From Streptomyces sp. GESEQ-35 (GTDB taxonomy: Bacteria; Actinomycetota; Actinomycetes; Streptomycetales; Streptomycetaceae), in the NCBI RefSeq assembly GCF_017948485.1, contig NZ_JAFFSX010000002.1, positions 434,001 to 498,000 of the forward strand: 64,000 nucleotides of DNA, in the 5' to 3' direction. The first letter of the stretch is position 1. Each line of letters begins with the position of its first letter. Below the pieces are notes generated by a model. That model worked only from the letters and a program-made list of their open reading frames with translations, did not search any database and had not been told where the DNA came from. The translations under genes and the position numbers were made by a program. Below, in pieces: positions 8,495-17,587 of this stretch.

Positions 8495-10132
8495 TCAGCG
8501 GGCCCGCAGGACGTCAAGTGCGCTGAGGGCCACGTGGAGCTCGGTGCGCTGTTCGCCGGATTCGAGGTCGCAGTCGAGTATCCGCTCGATGGTGCGCAGA
8601 CGTTGGTAGACCGTCTCACGGGACAGACCGCTCGCGCGGGCGGCGACGGTCTTGTTTCCGGCCGCGTCCAGGTACTGGCGCAGGACGCTCAGCAGGTCGG
8701 TGCCATGGCGGGTGTCGTGGTCGATGAGCCGGCCCAACTGCCGTTCCGCGTAGTCCTGGATCCGGGTGTCGTCGCGGAGCGCGAACAGCAGCCGGCGCAG
8801 TCCGATGTCGGACCGTTCGTGGAAGGAGCGGTCCGCGGGGAGCGGCCGGCCGGGCTCGGTCGCCTCGGCCACCCGGGCCGCCTCGCGGAACGAACGCGCG
8901 ACGTCGGCGAGGTCCGGGGCCGGGGAGCCGGCGCACAGGGTCGCTCCCGGGGCGACGCGGTGCGCGGTGCGGCTCAGCTGCTCGACGGCGGGGCGCCATT
9001 GCCGGGACGGGCGCAGGGCGAGAAGGATGCCGAGGCGGGTGGGGGCGAGGCGGCCGACGAGTGCCTTGGTTCCCGTCGTCCTCAGCTCCTCGGGGAGGCG
9101 GACCTCGGCCTTCGCGGTGTCCTCCGCTGTGGGGATGTCCGCGAGTACGGCGACGAAGCACACGTTCTCGGTGGGCAGGCCCAGGGCCGCGACTCGGGCA
9201 CGGGCGTCGGCCGGCGAAGGGTGGCGCTGCTCGGCGAGGTCGCGCAGGGCGTTGCGGTGTGCGGTGCGTTCCCAGGGTGTGGCGTGGATGAGGCGGGCGA
9301 TGGTGAGGGCCATCGCCGTTCTCTCCAGGACGGTGACGTCCTCGGGGCCGAAGACCGGGGGCGCGGGCGTACCCGTCGGCGTGGGGAGCATGGCCACCCT
9401 GCCCCAGGCCTCGCCCTGGTACTCCACGGATGCCACGAGCCAGCCCTCCGGGCCCGACCGGCCCGTGCGGTCGGCGGGCGGGGTCGCCCGGGAGCGCTGT
9501 TCCCAGTCGGTGAGCGCGGTCTCGGCGGTGCGGCCGGAGGATTCGCAGATCAGCGCCTGATGGACGAGGTTCTCCAGGACGACCGTGTGGCCGCTCATCT
9601 CCGCCGCGGCCCGCAGCACGTCCTCGGGGCCCGCGCCGCGCAGCGTCAGAGCGGTGAACGCCTCATGGATGCGCTGGGTCCTGCGCATCGCGTCCGCCTG
9701 GTTCCCGAGGATCAGCGTGTGGACGACCTGGGTGACCTCCAGGAAGTTGACGTCGTCGGCCAGGGTGACCAGGGGGAGACCGCGCGTGCGGCACGCCTGG
9801 ACGAGGGCCTCGGGCGGCCGGTGATAGCGGCGGACGAGCTCGATGACCAGGGCCGCGGCACCGATGTCGGCGAGTTCGTCCACGTACCGGCGTACGCCGG
9901 CGGGCTCGTCGGGCAGGGGCATGCCGGTGGTCAGGACGAGTTCGCCGCCCTTGAGGAAGGACGCGGGATCGGTCAGCTCGGTGATGTGGACCCAGCGGAC
10001 GGGGCGGTCGAGGCGGGTCTCACCGGTGACGACCTGCGGCCGGCCGGCGGCCAGGACGGGCAGGGCCAGCACGTCGGCGACGGTGGGCGGACGGCCCGCG
10101 GGCCCCGGACCTGGGGGATGGGTCTCGCTCAC
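8495..10132 (-). CDS. PucR family transcriptional regulator
   Basis: 545 residues. The N-terminal PucR domain (about 15-135) includes GGELVLTTGMPLPDE and GLPLVTLADDVNFLEV. A CdaR/GGDEF-like middle region follows. The C-terminal HTH (about 485-540) is LRQYLDAAGNKTVAARAS followed by LSRETVYQRLRTIERIL. PucR proteins sense nitrogen-containing metabolites and often control purine, GABA or polyamine use. It is divergent from a GabT/GabD-type pair, so it probably regulates those genes and itself through the shared gap at 10133-10293. Confidence 0.9.
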   Translation of the reverse strand: MSETHPPGPGPAGRPPTVADVLALPVLAAGRPQVVTGETRLDRPVRWVHITELTDPASFLKGGELVLTTGMPLPDEPAGVRRYVDELADIGAAALVIELVRRYHRPPEALVQACRTRGLPLVTLADDVNFLEVTQVVHTLILGNQADAMRRTQRIHEAFTALTLRGAGPEDVLRAAAEMSGHTVVLENLVHQALICESSGRTAETALTDWEQRSRATPPADRTGRSGPEGWLVASVEYQGEAWGRVAMLPTPTGTPAPPVFGPEDVTVLERTAMALTIARLIHATPWERTAHRNALRDLAEQRHPSPADARARVAALGLPTENVCFVAVLADIPTAEDTAKAEVRLPEELRTTGTKALVGRLAPTRLGILLALRPSRQWRPAVEQLSRTAHRVAPGATLCAGSPAPDLADVARSFREAARVAEATEPGRPLPADRSFHERSDIGLRRLLFALRDDTRIQDYAERQLGRLIDHDTRHGTDLLSVLRQYLDAAGNKTVAARASGLSRETVYQRLRTIERILDCDLESGEQRTELHVALSALDVLRAR

Positions 10133-10293
10133 AGTGCCTCTCTGCCTGCTCCGTCACTCCGACAAGCGTCACTGGTTGACACAACGTCCGAATACCCCGT
10201 TCCGGCCGGACAGATCACGCGTTGTCGGCGTCCAGGGCCGTGGGGATGCTCGGAGGACCGCAGCAGACCGACGACACAGGCCGGGAGACGACC
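10133..10293. promoter_or_regulatory. Divergent control region between pucR-type and gabT-type genes
   Basis: It contains TTGACA at 10176-10181, usable as a -35 toward the aminotransferase. It also has an 11 bp palindrome GTTG-ACA-CAAC (10175-10185) overlapping that -35, and a wider inverted pair CCGACAA (10159-10165) and TTGTCGG (10223-10229). These are candidate PucR-type operators, not proven sites. Confidence 0.4.
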
Positions 10294-11550
10294 ATGACCG
10301 CACTGTCGCCGCACCTTCGCCAGGCCACGCCCGTGATGGCCGTCCGGGGCGAGGGCGTCCATCTCTACGGCGAGGACGGCCGCCGCTACCTCGACTTCAC
10401 CGCCGGCATCGGTGTCACCAGCACCGGGCACTGCCATCCCACGGTGGTGGCCGCAGCCCAGGAGCAGGTGGGCACGCTGGTCCACGGTCAGTACACGACG
10501 GTCATGCACCGGCCGCTGCGCCGGCTGGTGGACAAGATCGGCGAGGTACTGCCGGCCGGTCTGGACAGTCTGTTCTTCACCAACTCCGGCAGCGAGGCCG
10601 TCGAGGCCGCGCTGCGGCTGGCCCGACAGGCCACCGGCCGCCCCAACGTCCTGGTCTGCCACGGCGGCTTCCACGGCCGTACCGTCGCCGCGGCCGCCAT
10701 GACCACCTCCGGTACCCGCTTCCGCTCCGGCTTCTCCCCGCTGATGAGCGGTGTGGTCGTCACCCCGTTCCCGACGGCCTACCGCTACGGCTGGGACGAG
10801 GAGACCGCCACCCGCTTCGCGCTCCAGGAACTCGACTACACGCTCCAGACGATCTCCTCGCCCGCCGACACCGCCGCGATCATCGTCGAACCGGTGCTGG
10901 GCGAGGGCGGATACGTGCCCGCGACCCGGGCCTTCCTGGAGGGGTTGCGGGAGCGGGCCGACCGGCACGGCTTCCTGCTGATCCTCGACGAGGTGCAGAC
11001 CGGCGTCGGGCGCACCGGCCGGTTCTGGGGGCACGACCACTTCGGCGTCACCCCCGACATCCTGATCACCGCCAAGGGGCTGGCCAGCGGTTTCCCGCTG
11101 TCCGGCATCGCGGCCTCCGAGGAGCTGATGAGCAGGGCGTGGCCGGGCTCGCAGGGCGGCACCTACGGCGCCAACGCCGTGGCCTGCGCGGCAGCCTGCG
11201 CCACCCTCGACGTCGTACGCGACGAGAAGCTCGTCGAGAACGCCGAGGCGATGGGCGCGCGGCTGCGGCAGGGTCTGGAGGCGGTGGCGGGCCGGACCCC
11301 CGGCATCGGTGACGTCCGGGGCCTCGGGCTGATGCTGGCCAGCGAGTTCGTCACCGAGGACGGCGGCCCCGACCCGGAGACCGCCGCCCGGGTGCAGCGG
11401 GCCGCCGTCGACGAGGGCCTGCTCCTGCTGCTGTGCGGCGCCTACAACCAGGTCGTACGGATGATCCCCGCGCTCGTCATCGACGAGACCGCGATCGACG
11501 AGGGCCTGCGGGCGTGGGCGGCCGCGGTGGAGACGGGAGCGGCCTCATGA
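10294..11550 (+). CDS. gabT: Class III aminotransferase, 4-aminobutyrate transaminase-like
   Basis: 418 residues from ATG at 10294, with GGGAG 8 bases upstream. PLP fold type I landmarks are present: TNSGSEAVEAALRLAR (cofactor phosphate site), LLILDEVQTGVGRTGRFW (the Asp that pairs with the pyridine N), and ITAKGLASGFPL (Schiff-base Lys). The enzyme would move the amino group of GABA or a related omega-amino acid to 2-oxoglutarate and release a semialdehyde. It overlaps the next gene by ATGA, and that gene is a semialdehyde dehydrogenase, which supports this role. Ornithine- or putrescine-type substrates remain possible. Confidence 0.88.
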   Translation: MTALSPHLRQATPVMAVRGEGVHLYGEDGRRYLDFTAGIGVTSTGHCHPTVVAAAQEQVGTLVHGQYTTVMHRPLRRLVDKIGEVLPAGLDSLFFTNSGSEAVEAALRLARQATGRPNVLVCHGGFHGRTVAAAAMTTSGTRFRSGFSPLMSGVVVTPFPTAYRYGWDEETATRFALQELDYTLQTISSPADTAAIIVEPVLGEGGYVPATRAFLEGLRERADRHGFLLILDEVQTGVGRTGRFWGHDHFGVTPDILITAKGLASGFPLSGIAASEELMSRAWPGSQGGTYGANAVACAAACATLDVVRDEKLVENAEAMGARLRQGLEAVAGRTPGIGDVRGLGLMLASEFVTEDGGPDPETAARVQRAAVDEGLLLLLCGAYNQVVRMIPALVIDETAIDEGLRAWAAAVETGAAS

Positions 11551-13004
11551 CCGGGAGCGACCCCATGACCGACGTACCGAAGCAACTGTTCATCGGCGGG
11601 GCCTGGGTGGACGCCGCGGACGGTGCCACCCTGCCCGTGGAGGACCCCGCGACCGGGGAAATCCTCTGCCAGATCGCCGACGCGGGTCCGAAGGACGCCC
11701 GGCTCGCGGAGGACGCGGCGGTCCAGGCGCAGCAGGAGTGGGCCCGTACGGCACCCCGGGCGCGCAGCGAGATCCTGCGCCGCGCCCACGAGATCATCCT
11801 CGACCGCACCGACGACCTCGCCCGTCTGATGACGTCCGAGATGGGCAAGCCCCTTGCTGAGGCCAGGGGAGAGGTGGCGTATGCCGCCGAGTTCTTCCGC
11901 TGGTTCTCCGAGGAGGCCGTCCGTATCGACGGCGGCTACGGCACCCTGCCCGACGGCCGCAACCGGATGCTGCTCTCCCGCCGCCCGGTCGGTCCCTGTC
12001 TGCTGATCACCCCGTGGAACTTCCCGCTGGCCATGGGTACCCGCAAGATCGGACCGGCGATCGCGGCGGGCTGCACGATGGTGTTCAAGCCGGCCCCGCA
12101 GACCCCGCTGTCCAGCCTCGCGCTGGCCGCGATCCTCAAGGAGGCCGGGCTGCCGGACGGTGTGCTGAACGTCGTCACCACCTCGCGCGCCGGCGAGGTG
12201 TGCGAGCCCCTGCTGCGCGGCGGCCGTATCCGCAAGCTGTCCTTCACCGGCTCCACGGCCGTCGGCCGGCTGCTGCTGGCGCAGTGCGCCGACACCGTCG
12301 TACGCACGTCCTTGGAGCTGGGCGGCAACGCGCCGTTCATCGTCTTCGACGACGCGGACCTGGACGTGGCCGTGGACGGCGCGATGACGGCCAAGATGCG
12401 CAACATGGGCGAGGCGTGCACCGCCGCGAACCGGTTCTTCGTCCACCGGTCGGTGGCCGAGGAGTTCGCGGAGCGCCTGAGTGCGCGGATGGGGGCGCTC
12501 GTCGTCGGCCCCGGAACGCGGGACGGAGTCGACGTCGGCCCGCTGATCGACACCGCCGGACGCACCAAGGTCGAGGAGCTGGTCGCCGACGCGGTGGAGC
12601 GCGGCGCCCGGGTGCTGGTCGGCGGGACCACGCCGGACGGCCCCGGCTGCTTCTACCCGCCGACCGTACTCACCGACGTGGACCCCGGCAGCCGCCTGAT
12701 GGAGACGGAGATCTTCGGCCCCGTCGCCGCGATCCTCACCTTCGACGACGAGGACGAGGTCGTCCACCGCGCCAACGACACCCCCTGGGGCCTCGTCGGC
12801 TACGTCTTCACCGAGGGCCTGGACCGAGCCATCCGCGTCAGCGAACGCCTGGAGGTCGGCATGGTCGGCCTCAACACCGGTCTCGTGTCCAACCCGGCCG
12901 CTCCGTTCGGCGGCGTCAAGCAGTCCGGTCTTGGCCGGGAGGGCGGCCGGGTCGGAATCGACGAGTTCCTGGAATACCAGTACTTGGCGATCCCGGTGCG
13001 CTGA
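11547..13004 (+). CDS. gabD: NAD(P)-dependent succinate-semialdehyde dehydrogenase-like
   Basis: 485 residues, standard aldehyde dehydrogenase length. Motifs are LITPWNFPLAMGTRKIGPA, the nucleotide site FTGSTAVGR, the general base Glu in LELGGNAPF, the catalytic Cys in NMGEACTAANRF, and EIFGPVAAI. It oxidises a short-chain semialdehyde to the acid, and with the upstream transaminase would turn GABA into succinate. The ATG at 11547 is inside the stop of the transaminase gene. A second ATG at 11565 is a possible alternative start. Convergent with the acetoacetyl-CoA synthetase gene. Confidence 0.88.
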   Translation: MTGSDPMTDVPKQLFIGGAWVDAADGATLPVEDPATGEILCQIADAGPKDARLAEDAAVQAQQEWARTAPRARSEILRRAHEIILDRTDDLARLMTSEMGKPLAEARGEVAYAAEFFRWFSEEAVRIDGGYGTLPDGRNRMLLSRRPVGPCLLITPWNFPLAMGTRKIGPAIAAGCTMVFKPAPQTPLSSLALAAILKEAGLPDGVLNVVTTSRAGEVCEPLLRGGRIRKLSFTGSTAVGRLLLAQCADTVVRTSLELGGNAPFIVFDDADLDVAVDGAMTAKMRNMGEACTAANRFFVHRSVAEEFAERLSARMGALVVGPGTRDGVDVGPLIDTAGRTKVEELVADAVERGARVLVGGTTPDGPGCFYPPTVLTDVDPGSRLMETEIFGPVAAILTFDDEDEVVHRANDTPWGLVGYVFTEGLDRAIRVSERLEVGMVGLNTGLVSNPAAPFGGVKQSGLGREGGRVGIDEFLEYQYLAIPVR

Positions 13005-13052
13005 CCTGTCGGAAGGGGAGCCACGATCGGGGGCCGGGCTGCTTGCTCAGGC

Positions 13053-15023
13053 TCAGCTGCTTCTCCGGCCGCGGCGTTCGGCCCCCAGGCGGGCGAAGTG
13101 GTCGACGAGTTCAGGGGCGTCCACCGCGCCCAGGTTCACGACCTGTTCGGCGGGGGCGCCCTGGAGGAGACGCTTGACGGGGACTTCGAGCTTCTTGCCG
13201 GTGCGGGTGTGCGGGATGGCCGGCACTTCGAGGATCTCGTCGGGAACATGGCGGGGTGAGGCGCCGGTCCGGATCGCCTCCTTGATCTTCTCGCGCAGAC
13301 CGTCGTCCAGGGTCACATCGGCCGCGGGGACCACGAACAACGGCATCCAGTAGCCGCCGTCGGGCTCCTCCGCGCCGATGACCAGGGCCTCGGTGATCTC
13401 AGGGAGGCGTTCGACGACGTCGTGGATGTCGGCGCTGCCCAGGCGTACGCCGTTGCGGTTCAGCGTGCTGTCGGAGCGTCCGTGCACGATCACCGAGCCG
13501 TGACCCGTGACCGTGATCCAGTCGCCGTGCCGCCATACGCCGGGGTACGAGGAGAAGTACGCCTCGCGGTAGCGGGTGCCGTCGGGGTCGTTCCAGAAGT
13601 GCAGCGGCATCGAGGGCATCGGGCGGGTGACGACCAGTTCGCCGACCTGGTCGACCACCGGGAACCCCTCCCCGTCGTACGCGGCCAGTGCCACGCCGAG
13701 GTGGGGAGCCGACAGCTCGCCCGCCCAGACCGGGGTCGTGGGCGCGCTGCCCGCGAAACCGGAGACGATGTCGGTGCCCCCGCTGATGGACGCGAGCAGG
13801 ACGCGGCCGCCGACGTGATCGCGAACCCAGGGGTAGGCGGAGGCGGGCAGGGCGGAGCCGGTGCAGCCGACGACGCGGACGGCCGACAGGTCGTACACCG
13901 ACGGGTCGATGCCGAACTTGGCCATGCCCAGCAGGTACTGGGGGCTGGTCCCGAAGACCGTGACACGGTGGCGGGCGGCCAGCTCCCAGAGGATGCCGGG
14001 CCGGGCGAGCGGCGCGGGGCTGCCCTCGTAGGTACAGGTCGTGGCGCCGGTCAGGAGGGTGGAGGCGACCAGGTTCCACATCATCCAGTGGGTGGTGGTG
14101 TACCAGAGGAGTCGGTCGCCGGGGCCGAGGTCGGAGTGCAGGCCGAGGGTCTTCAGATGCTCCAGCAGGACGCCGCCGTGGCCGTGGACGATGCCCTTGG
14201 GCAGGCCGGTGGTGCCGGAGGAGAAGACGACCCACAGCGGGTGGTCGAACGGCACGGCGGTGCAGGCGAGTTGCTCGGTGCGGGTGGCCGCGTCCTCCCA
14301 GGGGACGAACAGCGTCGACCGGATCCCGGACGGCCACGGCAGACCCACGTGGTCGACGAGCACCATGGCCTTCAACGTCGGCAGCGCGCGGGCCAGTTCG
14401 AGGGCCGCGTCACGACGGTCGTGGGCGGTGCCGTTGAACAGATAGCCGTCCGCCGCGACCAGGACCGTCGGCTCGAGCTGCGCGAACCGGTCCGCGGCGG
14501 CCTGGTGGGCGTAGTCCTGCCCGCACACCGACCACACGGCGCCCAGGCTCGCGGCGGCCAGGAACGCGACGATCGCGTGCGGGGTGTTGGGGAGGTAGCC
14601 GACGACCCGGTCGCCCCGCCCCACCCCCAGGTCGCGCAGGGTGGCGGCGACCGAGGCGACCTGGGAGCGCAGCCGCTTCCCGGTCACCTCGTACGCGGAC
14701 CCGGCCTCGTCCAGGGCGACGATCGCCACGTCGTCGTCCGCGAGGTTGCGCAGGGCGTGCTGGGCGTAGTTGAGGGTGGTGCCGGGGAACCAGCGGGCGC
14801 CGGGCATGGTCTCCTCGGCCAGCACCCGCTCGTACGGGGTGTCCGCGTCGATGCCGAAGTACTCCCACACCGCGCCCCAGAAGCCCTCCAGGTCGGTGAC
14901 CGACCAGCGGTGCAGAACGGCGTAGTCGGTGGCGTCCACCCCGACGTGGCGGGCGAAGTCCACGATGCGACTGCTCGCGACGGCCTGCGGATCAGGCACC
15001 ATGAAGGGGTCCGGCTCGGTCAT
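13053..15023 (-). CDS. Acetoacetyl-CoA synthetase (acetoacetate-CoA ligase)
   Basis: 656 residues, the length of the AacS family. The AMP-binding motif is VVFSSGTTGLPKGIVHGHGG. Family-typical stretches are WFPGTTLNYAQHAL, LWYTTTHWMMWNLV, ISGGTDIVSGF and HTRTGKKLEVPVK (the A10 lysine). It activates acetoacetate, or a similar 3-oxo acid, to the CoA ester with ATP. It is the last gene of the aromatic-cleavage operon, with its start overlapping the FAD hydroxylase stop (ATGA). This suggests the pathway ends in acetoacetate. Confidence 0.9.
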   Translation of the reverse strand: MTEPDPFMVPDPQAVASSRIVDFARHVGVDATDYAVLHRWSVTDLEGFWGAVWEYFGIDADTPYERVLAEETMPGARWFPGTTLNYAQHALRNLADDDVAIVALDEAGSAYEVTGKRLRSQVASVAATLRDLGVGRGDRVVGYLPNTPHAIVAFLAAASLGAVWSVCGQDYAHQAAADRFAQLEPTVLVAADGYLFNGTAHDRRDAALELARALPTLKAMVLVDHVGLPWPSGIRSTLFVPWEDAATRTEQLACTAVPFDHPLWVVFSSGTTGLPKGIVHGHGGVLLEHLKTLGLHSDLGPGDRLLWYTTTHWMMWNLVASTLLTGATTCTYEGSPAPLARPGILWELAARHRVTVFGTSPQYLLGMAKFGIDPSVYDLSAVRVVGCTGSALPASAYPWVRDHVGGRVLLASISGGTDIVSGFAGSAPTTPVWAGELSAPHLGVALAAYDGEGFPVVDQVGELVVTRPMPSMPLHFWNDPDGTRYREAYFSSYPGVWRHGDWITVTGHGSVIVHGRSDSTLNRNGVRLGSADIHDVVERLPEITEALVIGAEEPDGGYWMPLFVVPAADVTLDDGLREKIKEAIRTGASPRHVPDEILEVPAIPHTRTGKKLEVPVKRLLQGAPAEQVVNLGAVDAPELVDHFARLGAERRGRRSS

Positions 15024-16615
15024 CGTACGGCGCTCCTCAGCAGGCTTTTCTCGACGGTCCGTGGGGAAGGGCGGGGGCTTCGCGTGGTGTGCAGCAGGGC
15101 CGCCCAGTCGGCCATGGCCGTGAACTCCCGGCCGCCGGACGGGACCACGTCCATGACGACGCGGTCCGGCCGCAGCAGCACGGCGTCCGCCCGGCCCTCG
15201 CGCAACCAGGCGGCGAGGCGGCCGTCGTCGCCGAGACCGGCCACCGGGACGGTCCGGGCGCCGAGTCCGTCGGCGACCGCCTTCAGCGAGGGGGAGAGCG
15301 GTACGGCGGTCAGGACGGCGAAGGAGTCGCCGAGCAGGTCGTCGAGGCGGGCGCGCCGTCCGTCGGCGGTCACCCACGGCTGCGGGCAGTGGGTGCCTGC
15401 AAGACCCCGGCGGATACGGCGCCGCACGAGGGGGCCGGCGATCAGCGCCGGACCGAGGTCGCGGGCGGCCGCCGTACTCAGACCGGGGATGCGCACAGCG
15501 GCGTTCAGGACGCCACGACGGAGGGCGGCGGCGCCGTCCTGGCCGCCTGTCATGGCCCAGCCCATGGCGACCGCGAGCCGGATCAGATGGCGGGCGTGCG
15601 GCTTGCGTTCGCTCTCGTATGTCTCCAACAGCCGCTCGTCGGCGCCCTGTTGGAGGACACGGGCGAGCTTCCAGGTGAGGTTGTAGGCGTCCCGCAGGCC
15701 CGCGCACAGCCCCTGCCCGACGAACGGCGGGGTGAGGTGGGCCGCGTCGCCGAGGAGGAAGACCCGGCCGCGGCGCCAGCGGTCGGCGAGACGCGCCCGG
15801 AAGGTGTACTGCGCCTGCCGCACCACCGTGAAGTCGGCGCCGTGCGCGAGATCCACCCACGGAGCGATCAGCTCCCGCAGGCGCTCGTGATCCAGTTCTG
15901 AGTCGTCCGGCAGCCGGAACTCCCAGCGGTAGCGGTCCTCACCGACCCGCATGAAGGTTGCAGGGCGCCGCGGATCGCAGATCTGCTCGACGCCTTCCCA
16001 GCACCGGACCGGCAGACTGGTACGCACGTCGATGACCGTCCAGCGCTCCGCGAAGCGCAGGTCCTCCCACCCTGCCCCGATGGCGTCACGGGTGAGGCTG
16101 CCCGCGCCGTCGCACCCGAGGACGGCGTCCGCCCGCAGCAGATGCTCGCCCTCGTCGTCGCGGTACGTCACGTGGACCGGCCCGTCGCCGTCCTGCTCGA
16201 CACCGACGACCTCGGCCCCGCCGCGCAGTTCGCACTCCGGTGCACGGGCCAGGGCCTCGCGCAGCACCCGCTCCAGCTCGGGCTGGTCGAACATGCTGGT
16301 CTGCGGGAAGCCGTGCGGACCCTGCGCCGCACGCGGGAACTCGGCCATCACCCGGTGCCGGGCGTCCAGCAGCCGCAGCCCTCGCGCGGGGCGGGCGACC
16401 GCGGCGAACTCCTCGGCGACACCCGCGGCCTGGAGGATGCGGCGCACCTCGTCGTCGGTGGCGACGGCGCGCGGAAGGGGGTAGACGTCGTGGTGGCGTT
16501 CGAGGACGACGGTCCGCACGCCACGCCGGGCCAGCAGCAGGGCGGCGGTTACGCCCACGGGTCCGGCTCCGACGATCACCACGGGTACGTCAGCCGAGTT
16601 GGGCTCGACGGTCAT
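15020..16615 (-). CDS. FAD-dependent aromatic hydroxylase (MhpA-like)
   Basis: 531 residues, a class A flavoprotein monooxygenase. The FAD-binding GAGPVGVTAALLLARRG is at about residues 16-32, the DG motif GCDGAGSLTRDA at about 168, and the GD motif FLLGDAAHLTPPFVGQGLC at about 290-308. Size and ending resemble 3-(3-hydroxyphenyl)propionate hydroxylase. It would add an ortho hydroxyl to a phenolic substrate with NAD(P)H and O2, making the diol used by the ring-cleaving enzyme encoded upstream. The gap to the upstream hydrolase gene is 12 bases. Confidence 0.88.
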   Translation of the reverse strand: MTVEPNSADVPVVIVGAGPVGVTAALLLARRGVRTVVLERHHDVYPLPRAVATDDEVRRILQAAGVAEEFAAVARPARGLRLLDARHRVMAEFPRAAQGPHGFPQTSMFDQPELERVLREALARAPECELRGGAEVVGVEQDGDGPVHVTYRDDEGEHLLRADAVLGCDGAGSLTRDAIGAGWEDLRFAERWTVIDVRTSLPVRCWEGVEQICDPRRPATFMRVGEDRYRWEFRLPDDSELDHERLRELIAPWVDLAHGADFTVVRQAQYTFRARLADRWRRGRVFLLGDAAHLTPPFVGQGLCAGLRDAYNLTWKLARVLQQGADERLLETYESERKPHARHLIRLAVAMGWAMTGGQDGAAALRRGVLNAAVRIPGLSTAAARDLGPALIAGPLVRRRIRRGLAGTHCPQPWVTADGRRARLDDLLGDSFAVLTAVPLSPSLKAVADGLGARTVPVAGLGDDGRLAAWLREGRADAVLLRPDRVVMDVVPSGGREFTAMADWAALLHTTRSPRPSPRTVEKSLLRSAVR

Positions 16616-16627
16616 GTGCGGCTCACT

Positions 16628-17587
16628 TCAGGTCTCGGTTCGCGTCGGTCGGTTCGCGTCGGTCACGGGGGTGCGCTGCTCACCGAGGTCGATCCGGCCG
16701 TCCGGCGTGGCGATGGTCGCGGTCACCACATCGCCCTGCCGCAGGTAGTGCGGGTTCTTCGCCTGGCTCTTGAAGAACGCCTTCCACTTCACCGCGGGCG
16801 GCAGCAGCGCGCCGATCTTCTCGACGGCCTTCGGCGGAGCCTTGAGCGCCGTGCCGCCGGGCGTGCCGGTCAGCAGCAGGTCGCCGGGGGCCAGGGTCTG
16901 GAAGCGCGCGAGCAGGGTGAGCGCCTGCGCGGGGCGGACGATCATGTCGGCCAGGGTGCGGTCCTGGCGCAGCTCGCCGTTGACGGACAGCTTCAGCCGC
17001 AGGTCGAGGAGGTGGGCGAAGTCCTCCGGGTCGAGCAGGGAGAGGTACGGGCCGGTCGGCGTGAAGGTGGGGTACGACTTGCTCTCGTAGAACTGCGTCT
17101 TGGTCAGCTGGACCTCGCGGGCGCTGACGTCGTTGGTGATCACGAGCCCGGCGACGTAGCCGGGCAGGTCGCGCTCCTCGACGACGGTGCCGACCGGCAG
17201 GGGCGCACCCATGACCAGGCCCAGTTCGATCTCGTAGTCGAGGAACCGCACATGCTGCGGGCGGACGATGCTCTCGCCCGGGCCGCTGACCGAGCCGGAC
17301 GCCTTGCGGAAGAAGGCGGGCGGGATGTCGCCGGTGAAGCCCGAATCGCGGGCGTGGCTGCGGTAGTTGACCATCTGGGCGACCACGCGGCAGGGGGTGG
17401 TGACCGGGGAGAGGGCCACCAGGTCGGCGACGGGTGTGCCGGCCGCGCCGGAGACCGCGGCCTCCGTGACGGCGGCCCGGTCGGCCAGCAGTTCGGCGGT
17501 GGTGCCGGCCAAGGTGGCGACGGGGACGGCGCGGTCGCCGAGGACGACCCACCACCCGTCGGCGGTGCGCAGGACGTCGGTGCTCAT
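16628..17587 (-). CDS. Fumarylacetoacetate hydrolase family protein
   Basis: 319 residues. The FAH fold metal site shows in RFLDYEIELGLVMG (two Glu) and ITNDVSAREVQLT (Asp). PGDLLLTGTPGGTA and the C-terminal YLRQGDVVTATI complete the family pattern. Members hydrolyse C-C bonds of acylpyruvates, or hydrate or decarboxylate meta-cleavage products. In this operon it follows the extradiol dioxygenase (ATGA overlap), so it probably acts on the ring-opened product. The exact reaction cannot be assigned. Confidence 0.88.
   Translation of the reverse strand: MSTDVLRTADGWWVVLGDRAVPVATLAGTTAELLADRAAVTEAAVSGAAGTPVADLVALSPVTTPCRVVAQMVNYRSHARDSGFTGDIPPAFFRKASGSVSGPGESIVRPQHVRFLDYEIELGLVMGAPLPVGTVVEERDLPGYVAGLVITNDVSAREVQLTKTQFYESKSYPTFTPTGPYLSLLDPEDFAHLLDLRLKLSVNGELRQDRTLADMIVRPAQALTLLARFQTLAPGDLLLTGTPGGTALKAPPKAVEKIGALLPPAVKWKAFFKSQAKNPHYLRQGDVVTATIATPDGRIDLGEQRTPVTDANRPTRTET

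Noticed and set aside
10222..10293. An earlier GTG start for the aminotransferase
   Set aside because: The added 24 residues have no family match and would cover the divergent promoter. The ATG at 10294 has a good ribosome site.
13422..15686. A 750-codon open frame on the plus strand
   Set aside because: It runs antisense to acetoacetyl-CoA synthetase and the FAD hydroxylase, both unmistakable. Composition is typical of GC-driven shadow frames.
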